This document shows, in pieces, positions 44,541-54,179 of a stretch of DNA of 64,000 bases. The notes beneath the pieces were generated by a model that saw only the letters and a program-made list of their open reading frames with translations, had not been told where the DNA came from and made no database searches. The number at the start of each line of letters is the position of its first letter. Position 1 is the first letter of the stretch. The position numbers were made by a program, and so were the translations under genes. The DNA comes from Persicirhabdus sediminis (GTDB lineage: Bacteria > Verrucomicrobiota > Verrucomicrobiia > Verrucomicrobiales > Akkermansiaceae). The stretch is taken from the NCBI RefSeq assembly GCF_016595495.1, contig NZ_JAENIM010000009.1:186001-250000 (forward strand). Direction: 5' to 3'.

Positions 44541-47411
44541 TTACTCTTTACTAGAGCGATCAAAGTTTTCAGACTTCATCTGGTAGACAATATAGAATGA
44601 TCCAGCCTGAGCATTAGCTTCATCAGATGCATCGCCGAACATTTCAGCTAGTTTTTTATCGTATGCCTCATCGTCTCCAGCTGGAACGGATAAGAATAAC
44701 TGCTCCCCCGCTCTTGCTGAAACAGCAGTCACCTGCTTGAAACCTGATACATCAGACATATCTAACTCTAAAGAATCTAGATACTCCTCAGCCTGTTTCC
44801 CATGCATTAGGTAAGCAGTGTAGCTACCAAACAGACCGTGCCCCTTCATGAAAACACATATAGTATTAGGCAGACGATCGCGTCGTTCAAAAAACCAATG
44901 ATGCATCTGCTTCAGCACAGACTGATCAAATACTTTACCTACCAGAAGCCGCTCGAGATCCTTTTTGTCTTCGCTGGTAAAGTTCCCCCATATGGGAGCA
45001 TGAGGCTTGATGATGGACTCACTGATAGAAGATAGACTTTCAGGCCTTTTAGTCTCGTCAGCCATGATCTCATCGAGAACCATCTTCTGGCTTAGCTCTG
45101 CGGTATTAATATAGGTAATTAGTTGATCAACATTCATCGTTGATACTTCGCTCGTTACCTCATTGTAAATATCAGATCCCTCTTCAGGGGGATCAGGTAC
45201 TGGCGAGTCTGCACGGTCTCCTAGCAGGTGGTTAGCGTGGCCTACAATCATTGATCTACTCTCTTCCTCAGATGATAGATTCGCCACAGACATCATCCTT
45301 AGCGCTGTGTCACCATCAACAAACCAAAGAACACACCATGCTACATAAGTGTCAAAATGAAGCACACCGTTCATTTTCTCTAATTCTGAAGGAGTTAGCG
45401 TTGAATGGCATTTCATAAGCGATCTCCACAATTCTCGCTCCTCTCCGCTTAACTCCTTATTTTTCGTTTGCTCACGATCATCAGAGTAAGGATTATAGAT
45501 TAAATTCAAATTAAAGCACTTTTCGATCAAGACATCGAGCGATTCGATCTTGCCTTCAGCACTTTGATAGCCGACTACAAACTTCAAATACTCAGCTTGA
45601 TTGAACTGAGATTTATCGGACTCAATGGCCGTCCAGTAGTGATTCATCCCGGTTTCTAATGATACTTTTCCCGCTTGAATCTCAGCTAACATCTCAGCAG
45701 GAGGTTTAGATACCATCAGTGATTTCAAGGCGTCTATATATTTATCCACACCGCCTTTTTGTTTCATCCTGTACTCAAAGCTTCTATCATCACTAGATTC
45801 ACGAGATTTTAGCTCTGCTTCAAGTTTAGTGACAAAAGTGCTAGCTTTCGCCTTACGCGAGCTCACATACTTTTGAATCAAATTTAGGTCGATGTTTTCG
45901 CCTAGCAGGAAATACTGCTGTATCGCTTTATCGTGAGATTCATTGTATTCCGCTGAGCACAGATACGTTAATCCAGCTTGAACAAAGTCACTGTTTTCTT
46001 GCTGCAAGAAACTAATCGCTATTTCACTATCAGAGCGGTTATGATTACTATCTAACCATTGCTCAGCATATGCAATGAGAGCTGAGGATGAAATTTCGTC
46101 CCCCCTGCTAGACTGTACCGGAAGCGCCGATTTGATTAATGATTGAGCGACGTCGCCCACTGACAGCGGGCGCAGCATGGCATCATATTGCTGCATGGCT
46201 AGGTCTTCAGCTGGCATATCATCGTCATAGTAGCTTTGACTCCAGCTATTAGATCGATCAGCAGCTTTCCGAGCTTTTAAAATCGTAGGATCATCTACTA
46301 GCAGGATCAGCGTCTCTAGAGCTTTTCTGCGTTTCGCAATGATTTCACTGGCCCATTTTTGTGGCTGGCTATGCCGGGAAGAATACCCATAGCTGTTACG
46401 GCTGTTCTCATTAGCATTTGGATCTTGCGGTAAGATCCAGCCTGTGGGAGCAGACAAAGAAATATCATCAGTCCTAGCTAGCAGTTGGTCAATGATGGCT
46501 AGCACTTCAGGATCAGCTGAGAATTTTTCGTGTGCAGGGATTTTTCGTTCCGTAGATTCTAGGCCCAGTCCAATTTTGGCTGAAAGTAGCTGGGCTCCGT
46601 AATAATTCTTCCAGCCACGAGGAAAGGTTTCGGCTAGCAGGTCTACTGATTTTCTAAATGCCAGTAGATCGTTATCTTCATAATATTTCTGATAGCTCTC
46701 AGAGTATTGGCTTTCAGCTAACATGTTCACCAATTCATCAATCACTTTGTCATTGATTGAAGCTAATGCAAAAATTGCCGAAGCTAACTGGTTAGCTTCC
46801 TTTTCATACCCCGCGCTGTAAATCGCTGTCGCCATCGCCAGACAGCGCGCACAGATTTGCGCACCACTATCATTGTACTCCCAAGTACGCGCGACAAATA
46901 GGTTATTTGATTTTAAAGATTTCAGCTGCTTGCTCATGGAAGAAACCAATTTACCGGGTTCAGCATTTTCCCAGTCAGCTAGCTTATGATTCCCATCGGA
47001 GTCATTGCCTGAGCCCACGAGGAACTTCATCAGGGCCCCGCGCTGTTTCTTTCTTTTTAAATCTAACTCGAAAAACTCACGATAACGAATGGTGCCTATG
47101 CCATCTTCTTCATTAACTAACCACGCGTACTCGGTGTCAAATAACTTGCTCTCATCAAATGAATAACACTCTAGGTAGCCGATACTATACTTGTCATCAT
47201 AGGCTAAATCATCGGGCAAGCTAACCTTTACTAACTGCAAGCCTTCACATGAAGGGAAACCTAACTCCAGCAGCTGATCAAAGGCCTTGTTATAACTAAC
47301 CTCAACTTCTGCAGCAGGCGCCGAATTACTCTCAGCCTCTTCAGCTGGCACAGGAATAAAGCCCACTAACAAAAATAATGTAGTCGTCAGAGCAGATTTA
47401 GTGAAAGGCAT
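44541..47411 (-). CDS. Large secreted protein of unknown family heading the MoxR operon
   Basis: 956 residues with a signal peptide (about 1-23, ...G-F-I-P-V-P-A-E). I do not recognise a family. The sequence is mostly helical and acidic, with repeated 'Y-Y-E-D-N', 'S-A-G-Y-E-K-E-A-N-Q-L-A-S-A-I-F-A-L' type segments that suggest an alpha-solenoid, plus one paired-cysteine motif C-A-R-C near residue 187. It is first in the eight-gene operon, with 81 bases to the chosen moxR start, so it may share the envelope function of that operon. The start ATG is the first in frame; upstream 137 bases hold the promoter. Confidence 0.65.
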   Translation of the reverse strand: MPFTKSALTTTLFLLVGFIPVPAEEAESNSAPAAEVEVSYNKAFDQLLELGFPSCEGLQLVKVSLPDDLAYDDKYSIGYLECYSFDESKLFDTEYAWLVNEEDGIGTIRYREFFELDLKRKKQRGALMKFLVGSGNDSDGNHKLADWENAEPGKLVSSMSKQLKSLKSNNLFVARTWEYNDSGAQICARCLAMATAIYSAGYEKEANQLASAIFALASINDKVIDELVNMLAESQYSESYQKYYEDNDLLAFRKSVDLLAETFPRGWKNYYGAQLLSAKIGLGLESTERKIPAHEKFSADPEVLAIIDQLLARTDDISLSAPTGWILPQDPNANENSRNSYGYSSRHSQPQKWASEIIAKRRKALETLILLVDDPTILKARKAADRSNSWSQSYYDDDMPAEDLAMQQYDAMLRPLSVGDVAQSLIKSALPVQSSRGDEISSSALIAYAEQWLDSNHNRSDSEIAISFLQQENSDFVQAGLTYLCSAEYNESHDKAIQQYFLLGENIDLNLIQKYVSSRKAKASTFVTKLEAELKSRESSDDRSFEYRMKQKGGVDKYIDALKSLMVSKPPAEMLAEIQAGKVSLETGMNHYWTAIESDKSQFNQAEYLKFVVGYQSAEGKIESLDVLIEKCFNLNLIYNPYSDDREQTKNKELSGEERELWRSLMKCHSTLTPSELEKMNGVLHFDTYVAWCVLWFVDGDTALRMMSVANLSSEEESRSMIVGHANHLLGDRADSPVPDPPEEGSDIYNEVTSEVSTMNVDQLITYINTAELSQKMVLDEIMADETKRPESLSSISESIIKPHAPIWGNFTSEDKKDLERLLVGKVFDQSVLKQMHHWFFERRDRLPNTICVFMKGHGLFGSYTAYLMHGKQAEEYLDSLELDMSDVSGFKQVTAVSARAGEQLFLSVPAGDDEAYDKKLAEMFGDASDEANAQAGSFYIVYQMKSENFDRSSKE

Positions 47412-47548
47412 ACTTTCAACTAATGAAAAAATCCGCTAGACTCAAGGATAAAGCCTCCAAGCCACCCAACAGATAACTGATTTTCTGTGAGACAGAAACC
47501 AACGACTACAGAACACTGCTAGAAAAGCGTCCCTACAGGGAAGAAAAC

Positions 47549-48670
47549 CTACTTACTACGGTTAGGTCGCTGGTCTTTTTCGTACTCGATGCGGTCAGCT
47601 AGGTTTCTAGCTTTCACTTTGTGGTCGCGTTTATTTCGGCGCTCTACATTCATTTGGCGTTTTTTCTGACGCTTTTGCAGTTTGGCAATTTCTTCGTCGA
47701 GCTTGAGGTAGCTTTCGTACCTATCAGTAGGTAGCGCTCCGGATTCAACGGCGGCGCGGATGGCACAGCCGGCGTCATTGCCGTGTTTGCAGTCGTGATA
47801 TTTGCATTGGCCAGCCATCTCTTCGATGTCGGCAAAGCTCTCACGCAATGTTTCCTCGTTCGTCCACATCTGCACTTCGCGGATGCCTGGGTTATCGATC
47901 AAAATGCCGCCGTCATCTAGCGGGATGAGTTCGCGCGCGGTGGTGGTGTGGCGTCCTTTTCCGGTGACTTCGTTCACCTCGCTGGTCCACTGCCATTCTT
48001 CGCCCATCAGCTGGTTTACGAGGGTGGATTTTCCTACGCCGCTGGAGCCGACGAGGGTGATAGAGATGCCCGTTTTGAGATAGGATTTGATCACTTCGAG
48101 CCCTTGCGCTTCGGCAGCGCTGGTGATGTGCACATCGACGTCGCTGGACAAGGCGCGAATGGCCTCAGCAGCTGCTTCGTTTTGCTCAGCTGGAAAGAGG
48201 TCGCATTTATTGACCAGCACAACAGCTTTGGCGCAGCTACGTTTGATGAGCATGAAATAGCGCTCCATACGACGCGGATTAAAATCTGGCCCAGCATCGG
48301 TGACGACAACAACAACGTTGACGTTAGCTGCCATCACTTGCTCTTCGCTGGATTTCCCAGGGACTTTGCGTGAGAAGCAGGTTTGACGGCTCATGCGCGC
48401 ACGGATGATGGTATCTAGATCTCCGCCACCTAGGTCGAGAGCGACCCAATCGCCCACAGCTGGCAGGTCTGCATCACAAGCGGCATCGTGGTAAACTTTC
48501 CCGCCCATGACGACTTCACGTTCGAGGAAGTCCCCCTCTTCATCAACCATCAATGCGCCATAGGTGATTTTGTTATCACGAATGAGACGAGCTGGCACCC
48601 AGCCTTTTTTTGCGTACTGGGCAAACTCTTTAGCAAATGCCTGATTCCAACCTAGATCTTCGAGCGTCAT
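47549..48670 (-). CDS. rsgA: Ribosome small-subunit-dependent GTPase RsgA
   Basis: I use the ATG at 48670 (373 residues). The upstream ATG at 48751 lies inside the terminator of the preceding gene and would add a non-homologous tail. An OB-fold region ('P-A-V-G-D-W-V-A-L-D') precedes a circularly permuted GTPase: G4 'N-K-C-D', then G1 'G-S-S-G-V-G-K-S-T', then G3 'D-N-P-G'. The zinc knuckle 'C-K-Y-H-D-C-K-H' with a later Cys follows, and the tail is Lys/Arg rich. RsgA checks late 30S assembly. Confidence 0.95.
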   Translation of the reverse strand: MTLEDLGWNQAFAKEFAQYAKKGWVPARLIRDNKITYGALMVDEEGDFLEREVVMGGKVYHDAACDADLPAVGDWVALDLGGGDLDTIIRARMSRQTCFSRKVPGKSSEEQVMAANVNVVVVVTDAGPDFNPRRMERYFMLIKRSCAKAVVLVNKCDLFPAEQNEAAAEAIRALSSDVDVHITSAAEAQGLEVIKSYLKTGISITLVGSSGVGKSTLVNQLMGEEWQWTSEVNEVTGKGRHTTTARELIPLDDGGILIDNPGIREVQMWTNEETLRESFADIEEMAGQCKYHDCKHGNDAGCAIRAAVESGALPTDRYESYLKLDEEIAKLQKRQKKRQMNVERRNKRDHKVKARNLADRIEYEKDQRPNRSK

Positions 48671-48718
48671 ATTTAGTGAGAAAATGGCCCAACTAGCGCC
48701 ATTGGGCAATGCTTGATC

Positions 48719-48750
48719 AAAAAAAATGCGCTGGCAGCATAGCCAACGCA
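48719..48750 (-). terminator. Terminator of the phosphatase gene
   Basis: On the minus strand TGCGTTGGC pairs with GCCAGCGCA (one G-U pair) around a six-base loop, followed by eight T's. It lies 27 bases after the phosphatase stop and ahead of rsgA, and argues for the shorter rsgA start. Confidence 0.8.
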
Positions 48751-48776
48751 TCGATGATTCTTAGTGAATGGTCAAA

Positions 48777-49295
48777 TTATGTCCACTCTGCGATATACTG
48801 AGCCTGCTGAGGCACGTCTGGGCTTTGGCGGAATTTTGATTTTGGATTCAATTTCCACACTTCACGCAGTTTGGCTAATCCAGCCACGCCAGATCCGGCT
48901 TCACGCGCCAGCCAGCATCCGACCATCATACCGGTTCTGCCCACACCACCGTAACAATGCATGTAGACTTTACCGCCATTTTGCACTTCGAGGTTGATGA
49001 GATTGATCACAGCATTGGTATCATCTGGAGAATACGGAATATCGTGATCAGGCACGCCGACACGTACGACGGTAGCTTTTCCTCCACTTAGGCGATTAAC
49101 CACTTCCTCGTACTCAGGCAGTCCGTCATCTACTTCGGTCAAGTTAATGAAACATGTGATGCCAAGGCTGAGAAGCCCTTCGATGGTCTTTTCGGTCTGC
49201 TCAGAATCCTCCGATGCTGGGTACTCTCCAGCCATCAGACGCCCCTCATAAACCCAATAGCTGTTCTGCACTGGAAGTGATACTGGAGTAATCAT
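48777..49295 (-). CDS. Dual-specificity / tyrosine phosphatase-like protein
   Basis: 172 residues, cytoplasmic. The active-site loop is 'H-C-Y-G-G-V-G-R-T-G' (H-C-x5-R-T/S), with 'G-E-Y-P-A' near the start and a general-acid candidate Asp in 'V-P-D-H-D-I-P'. The small size fits bacterial cysteine phosphatases of the dual-specificity fold. The substrate (phosphotyrosine, phosphoinositide or other) is unknown. It is monocistronic, with its own terminator. Confidence 0.85.
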   Translation of the reverse strand: MITPVSLPVQNSYWVYEGRLMAGEYPASEDSEQTEKTIEGLLSLGITCFINLTEVDDGLPEYEEVVNRLSGGKATVVRVGVPDHDIPYSPDDTNAVINLINLEVQNGGKVYMHCYGGVGRTGMMVGCWLAREAGSGVAGLAKLREVWKLNPKSKFRQSPDVPQQAQYIAEWT

Positions 49296-49320
49296 ACTGA
49301 TTTTTTATATACCCTAGCTG

Positions 49321-49337
49321 AGTTGATCGATTCAACT
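49321..49337 (-). terminator. Weak hairpin after the pilC-like gene
   Basis: AGTTGA / TCAACT stem with a five-base loop, 25 bases past the stop, without a T-run on the minus strand. It may be a weak terminator or chance. Confidence 0.3.
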
Positions 49338-49361
49338 AGAAAGATGACAAATTTATATGTG

Positions 49362-50687
49362 TTATTGCAAATTACTGATCGTCTGGAAGATAGCTGTGAC
49401 CATAAGATAGGCCATCATACCGATCATACCCGCCATCATGATCAGAACGATTGGCATAATCAAAGCCATGATGCGCTGAAGGCTTTTTCCGAGCTCGGAA
49501 TCGAAGCGTTCTGCGGCGCGGCGCAGCGCGTGATCTAGCTTACCCGTCTTCTCGCCGACCACGACCATATCGATGAGCAATGGTGGAAACATGCCGGTTT
49601 TTAATAATGATCGTGAGAAGGTGCGCCCGTCCCCCACCATCTCGATCACCTCGTCCATATGCGAGCGGATGTAGAGGTTCATGGTGGCATCGCGGGTCAG
49701 CTCGAGCGCGCGCAGAAGAGGCAGTCCATTGCCCACCAAGTTGGCGAGTGTTTCGAGAAATTGCACATAGAACCGGCTTTCAATCACCTTGCCAATCAGC
49801 GGGATTTTCAGCTTGGTTTCATCCCAAGTAAGTCGGTTAGCGGGCGCATCTTTCCAGGCTTTAAAAATAATCAATACGGTGACGACCACACCTAAGATAA
49901 TCATCCACCATTGCTGGAAAAAATCACTCGCCGCCATCATGATCTTGGCTCCAGTAGGAATTTCTCCCCCTGGGGTACTCACAATCAACTTCGTCAGCTG
50001 AGGAATCAGCTTGGTCATGAAGATGATGGACACACTGATGCCCGCCACCACAAGGAAGGCTGGGTAAATCAATGCCATGACCACTTTGCTCTGCAGCTCA
50101 GAGAGTGTTTTGAGGTAGTGAGCTTGGCGCTCGAGAATGGTATCCAGCGCGCCTGAGGCTTCACCAGCTGCGGCGAGGTTGCAATATAGTGGGCCAAAAC
50201 TATCGCTGACCTTACGCAGCGCTACGGAGAAATTACTACCATCGCGCACCAGCTGGCGCACCCCTTGAGAAACCAGCTTCAAATTGCCCAGCTCCTCGCG
50301 ATTTTCCATCGACTTGAGCGCTGGCTCCAGCTGCAAACCAGCTCTGAGCATTTCGCTGAGCTCCTCAGTAAACAGGATGATCTCAGCCTTTTTGAGTTTT
50401 ACCTTTTCACCAGCTTCCAGCGTTTTCTCCTCCTCTTTTTTCGTGCTGCTCGCAGCTGCTTTGCTTGCCTTAGCGGGCGCTGGCGCTTTCTTCGTCTTAC
50501 TCTTTGCTGGCGTGGATTTCTCAGTGGTAGCGGTCGCCGTGGCGCCAGCCGCCTGAGCCGTCAGATTGACTGGCTGGAGGCCACGTTTTTTTAAGATTTT
50601 TAATGCGGACGGTCGGTCATCCGCAGTGATTTGGCCAGTCTCTACCTTGCCATCACGAGCCAGCGCTTTGTATTTGAAAACAGCCAT
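49362..50687 (-). CDS. PilC/GspF inner-membrane platform protein
   Basis: 441 residues. The start 'F-K-Y-K-A-L-A-R-D-G-K' and 'A-L-K-I-L-K-K-R-G-L-Q-P-V-N-L' is the normal GspF N-terminus. Two GspF domains follow ('F-T-E-E-L-S-E-M-L-R-A-G', 'F-L-E-T-L-A-N-L-V-G-N-G-L-P'), with three membrane segments. Residues about 45-95 are an unusual Ala/Lys/Thr/Pro-rich linker absent from most homologues. It forms the inner-membrane base of a type IV pilus or type II secretion machine and follows the assembly ATPase gene by 21 bases. No pilin, PilM-Q or GspD gene is adjacent. Confidence 0.92.
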   Translation of the reverse strand: MAVFKYKALARDGKVETGQITADDRPSALKILKKRGLQPVNLTAQAAGATATATTEKSTPAKSKTKKAPAPAKASKAAASSTKKEEEKTLEAGEKVKLKKAEIILFTEELSEMLRAGLQLEPALKSMENREELGNLKLVSQGVRQLVRDGSNFSVALRKVSDSFGPLYCNLAAAGEASGALDTILERQAHYLKTLSELQSKVVMALIYPAFLVVAGISVSIIFMTKLIPQLTKLIVSTPGGEIPTGAKIMMAASDFFQQWWMIILGVVVTVLIIFKAWKDAPANRLTWDETKLKIPLIGKVIESRFYVQFLETLANLVGNGLPLLRALELTRDATMNLYIRSHMDEVIEMVGDGRTFSRSLLKTGMFPPLLIDMVVVGEKTGKLDHALRRAAERFDSELGKSLQRIMALIMPIVLIMMAGMIGMMAYLMVTAIFQTISNLQ

Positions 50688-50708
50688 ATCAGGTGCAGTG
50701 AAAATGAA

Positions 50709-52412
50709 TTATCCTAGCTCGGAAGTCGTTACAGAAATTACCTCTTCGATGGTGGTATCCCCAGACATCACCTTCATCCAGCCGTACTCTCGCATCGGCA
50801 CATAACCGTCTTTGTAGGCTTGTTTCAGCAGATCCTTGCTTTCCGCGCTCTGCGCTACTAGGTGCTGCATAGCCTCGGTGATCACGGCGATTTCATAAAT
50901 AGCTAGTCGTCCAGCAAAACCGGTATCGCGGCAGCGGTTACAGCCAGCTGGCTCATAAGCTTGACCCGTGAGTTCTAGCGGAATTCCCAGCTCCACTTTT
51001 TGCTGATCAGAAACGTCGACCGGTTTACGGCAATGCGGACACAAACGACGCACAAGTCGCTGGGCCAAAAACGCCCGAACCGCAGCGGAAACGAGGAATG
51101 GCTCCACGCCCATATCCACTAATCGACCAATCCCGCCGAGGGAATCGTTGGTGTGCAGAGTACTAAATACCAAGTGACCTGTCAGCGACGCACGGATGGC
51201 AATTTCAGCGGTCTCCAAGTCACGAATCTCACCAATCATGACGATATTTGGATCCGCCCGCAGAATGGATCTCAGGCCGCTAGCGAAGGTCAAGCCGATC
51301 TCGGATTTTACCGCAATCTGCATCACCCCTTCGAGCTTGTTCTCCACAGGGTCCTCAATCGTCACAATTCGTGTATCAGGTGAGTTCACCTCGCTGAGGA
51401 ATGAATAAAGACTGGTCGACTTACCTGAACCCGTTGGCCCGGTGATCAAAATAATGCCATTAGAAAGCTTCAACAATCCCTCAATGGTATTGCGAATGTT
51501 CGCCTCCATGCCGAGTTTGTTGATGTCGAATTTCTGCTGGTTGAGCAATCGCAAGCTGACACTTTCCCCTTCCACCGTGGGCACCGTAGCTACACGAACG
51601 TCGATGCCCTCACCTTCAAACTGCAAGTTAATACGACCATCCTGCGGCAAGCGGCGCTCGGCGATGTCGAGGTGAGACATGATTTTCAGACGCGCAATCA
51701 CTGAGCTCTGCAGGGCCTTGATGTTATCAGGCACGGTGACCGGCACCAGCAAACCATCAACTCGGTAACGAATACGCAAATTATCAGCCAGCGGCTCAAC
51801 GTGAATATCCGTCGCTTTTTGATCCAAGGCTTCACGCAAAATTTGATTCACAAATTTCACCACGCTGGCCTCTTCGTCTTCATCGGCATCAATGACATTG
51901 GCTTCGTCGCGCATTTCGATGTTATCCACATCCATGTCGCGACCTTCTAAAATCTGCTCAAAAGTATCCGCCCCCACACCGTAGAGTTTGCGGATCGCTT
52001 CGTGAATGCGCTGGCGTGAAGCCATTTTCCACACGATGGGCAACTCGATCTGCTGAGCGGCTGCCTGACGGGCAATCAAATCCAACGGGTCATAGGTTGC
52101 CAAAACCAGCTGGGCATCTTCCTCCTCACCTTCGACGGCCACGGGAAACAAGCGGTGCAGCAATGCTACTCGTGGTCCGCAAAACTCACGAATGCCTTTA
52201 TTCTCGGTATCTGCTGAAAATTGCTCAATCCACTCCATCCCCAGCTGGCTGGCCAGCCCTTGCAGGTAGAGGTCTTCGTCAACCATGCCTGAGTCTAGGA
52301 TCTCATTGATTGGAGAGCGCTGCTGGCTGGCAGAGTCGGTGATGAGCTGCTCCAAGGCATCTGTATCATGGCAACCACTCTCTTGGGCAGGTGAAATCAG
52401 CAAACTAGTCAT
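50709..52412 (-). CDS. PilB/GspE type assembly ATPase
   Basis: 567 residues, cytoplasmic. An N-terminal T2SSE domain (about 1-150) is followed by the ATPase: Walker A 'G-P-T-G-S-G-K-S-T', Asp box 'R-I-V-T-I-E-D-P-V-E', Walker B 'M-I-G-E-I-R-D-L-E-T' and His box 'S-T-L-H-T-N-D'. A tetracysteine zinc motif ('C-P-H-C-R-K-P' ... 'C-N-R-C-R-D-T-G-F') is typical of PilB/GspE. It powers pilus or pseudopilus extension with the adjacent PilC/GspF. Upstream lies a 264-base gap after trkH with no supported gene. Confidence 0.93.
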   Translation of the reverse strand: MTSLLISPAQESGCHDTDALEQLITDSASQQRSPINEILDSGMVDEDLYLQGLASQLGMEWIEQFSADTENKGIREFCGPRVALLHRLFPVAVEGEEEDAQLVLATYDPLDLIARQAAAQQIELPIVWKMASRQRIHEAIRKLYGVGADTFEQILEGRDMDVDNIEMRDEANVIDADEDEEASVVKFVNQILREALDQKATDIHVEPLADNLRIRYRVDGLLVPVTVPDNIKALQSSVIARLKIMSHLDIAERRLPQDGRINLQFEGEGIDVRVATVPTVEGESVSLRLLNQQKFDINKLGMEANIRNTIEGLLKLSNGIILITGPTGSGKSTSLYSFLSEVNSPDTRIVTIEDPVENKLEGVMQIAVKSEIGLTFASGLRSILRADPNIVMIGEIRDLETAEIAIRASLTGHLVFSTLHTNDSLGGIGRLVDMGVEPFLVSAAVRAFLAQRLVRRLCPHCRKPVDVSDQQKVELGIPLELTGQAYEPAGCNRCRDTGFAGRLAIYEIAVITEAMQHLVAQSAESKDLLKQAYKDGYVPMREYGWMKVMSGDTTIEEVISVTTSELG

Positions 52413-52676
52413 AAAGTATCGTTACTATTTAAAAAAACGGGCAAATGGCAATCTTCTGTCGTAAAAACATGCATTTCTTTCCTATCTGCCATCCAGCTGG
52501 CTGAATGACCCAAAAAAGCTAATGCCCTAATTCTCACTTTATTAGAGGTAGAATCGCTACCACCCGTAATGATATGAACCCAAACTAGTGCAATGGGTTG
52601 TTCAAATCGAGCAATCAAGACAAACACAAGTTTGCCAGAACCCGTAACGAAGCTCCGTTGCACCCAGCCAGAGAGA

Positions 52677-54161
52677 CTAATACTTGCGCCACAGGCTAGG
52701 AATGAACAGGACTAAAATCGCAAATAACTCCAAACGACCAAGCACCATGAGCAATCCCAAAAAGACTTTGGTAGCTGGCCCCAGATGAGCAAAATTCTCC
52801 GTTGGGCCCACATCGCCAAAACCAGGGCCGATGTTAGCGAGCGTCGCCACCACCGCACCAAAGCAAGTGAGCATGTCGATGCCCTGATAGGCCTCGAGAA
52901 GCGCGACCACAAAACATGAGAAAATAGTCACAAAGGCGTACAGAGCAGTAAACATCACGGTTTGCGAGCGTTGCTGCTCACCCAGCGCATTGCCATTCAC
53001 ATGCATGCGGAAGACCTGATACGGACGAAATGCACGCACAACCTCGAAGCGTGCTGTTTTTAAAAAGACCAATAAGCGGCTGAGTTTAAGCCCACCCGCA
53101 GTAGACCCCGAGCACCCTCCCATCAGCATCAACATCGCCAAAATCATCAACGCGTAGGCTGGCCAAGGTTCGTAATCGACCAAACCAAAACCTGTAGTTG
53201 AGGTGATAGAAACCACGGTAAACCAAGTTCCGCGCAGAGCATCGAGGAAATTACTACCATCACGAATCACCAATCCAGCAGCAATTAACACCGCTGAAAA
53301 AAGACAAATGATCACAAACCATTTCCCCTCTTCCTCATCGCGCAAGCGTTTCCAGCGGTGGCTAAGGATCACTCCCCAGATCAAAAAGCTAATGCTGCAA
53401 ATGACCATAAACAAACTCAGCCAGAGTTCGATCAGCCAGCCATTTCCCCAATCGCTATAATACGCAATGCTGGCATTATGCGGGCTAAACCCACCAGTAG
53501 AAACCACCGTAAATGAATGACACACCGCGTTGAACCAGCTCAGACCCATCAATTTCAGCCCCACCAAACAAACTGCGGTAATCACCAAATATACCGTCCA
53601 CAAGGTCATGGCCGTATCGCGAATCCTAGCAGTACTCGCCTCACTAGTCTGGAATGATGATTCATTGCGAAATAACGATTTTGACCCCATGCCGAGGTAG
53701 GAAAGCACCGCAACAAACAAAACCAGAATACCCATGCCGCCAAGCCACTGGGTCATCGACCGCCACAACAAGATGCCGCGCGGCCAAGATTCGATGTCCG
53801 TCATCACCGACGAACCCGTTGTGGTGAATCCTGATAAAGATTCAAAAAATGCGTCGCTAGCTGGCATTCCCGGCTCACAAATCATGTAGGGCATGCCGCC
53901 CAATGTGCCGCAAATCAGCCAGCCCAAACCAACAATAACGATGCCCTCGCGCCGCGGAATACGTTTGATTTTCCCCACCCCAAACAACATCAGCACGATG
54001 CCGCCCATAATGCAGATGCCAGCTGACATAAACAAAGCCGCCATCGCGCCCTCGTCACCCGCCACCGTATCAAAGTAGGCAAATAGACCGCAAATAATCA
54101 TTGCCATGGCCTCGAGCAAAATCAGCGCACCGAGGGTTTTTGCTAGAATCTTTAAATTCAT
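52677..54161 (-). CDS. trkH: TrkH-family potassium uptake channel subunit
   Basis: 494 residues, about ten membrane helices arranged as four M1-P-M2 repeats. Selectivity-filter segments are visible: 'S-G-F-T-T-T-G-S-S-V', 'V-S-T-G-G-F-S-P', 'T-S-T-T-G-F-G-L-V' and 'A-N-I-G-P-G-F'. It mediates K+ uptake gated by TrkA, encoded 18 bases upstream on the same strand. Confidence 0.94.
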   Translation of the reverse strand: MNLKILAKTLGALILLEAMAMIICGLFAYFDTVAGDEGAMAALFMSAGICIMGGIVLMLFGVGKIKRIPRREGIVIVGLGWLICGTLGGMPYMICEPGMPASDAFFESLSGFTTTGSSVMTDIESWPRGILLWRSMTQWLGGMGILVLFVAVLSYLGMGSKSLFRNESSFQTSEASTARIRDTAMTLWTVYLVITAVCLVGLKLMGLSWFNAVCHSFTVVSTGGFSPHNASIAYYSDWGNGWLIELWLSLFMVICSISFLIWGVILSHRWKRLRDEEEGKWFVIICLFSAVLIAAGLVIRDGSNFLDALRGTWFTVVSITSTTGFGLVDYEPWPAYALMILAMLMLMGGCSGSTAGGLKLSRLLVFLKTARFEVVRAFRPYQVFRMHVNGNALGEQQRSQTVMFTALYAFVTIFSCFVVALLEAYQGIDMLTCFGAVVATLANIGPGFGDVGPTENFAHLGPATKVFLGLLMVLGRLELFAILVLFIPSLWRKY

Positions 54162-54179
54162 CGACTCAAAAATTTATAC

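Noticed and set aside
48671-48751. 27-residue N-terminal extension of RsgA
   Set aside because: The extra ATG lies inside the hairpin and T-run that end the phosphatase gene, and the extension does not look like the RsgA family.
52409-52663. 84-codon minus-strand frame overlapping the start of the PilB/GspE gene by four bases
   Set aside because: It opens with GTG, has no recognisable domain or plausible composition, and no ribosome site. The overlap is probably accidental.
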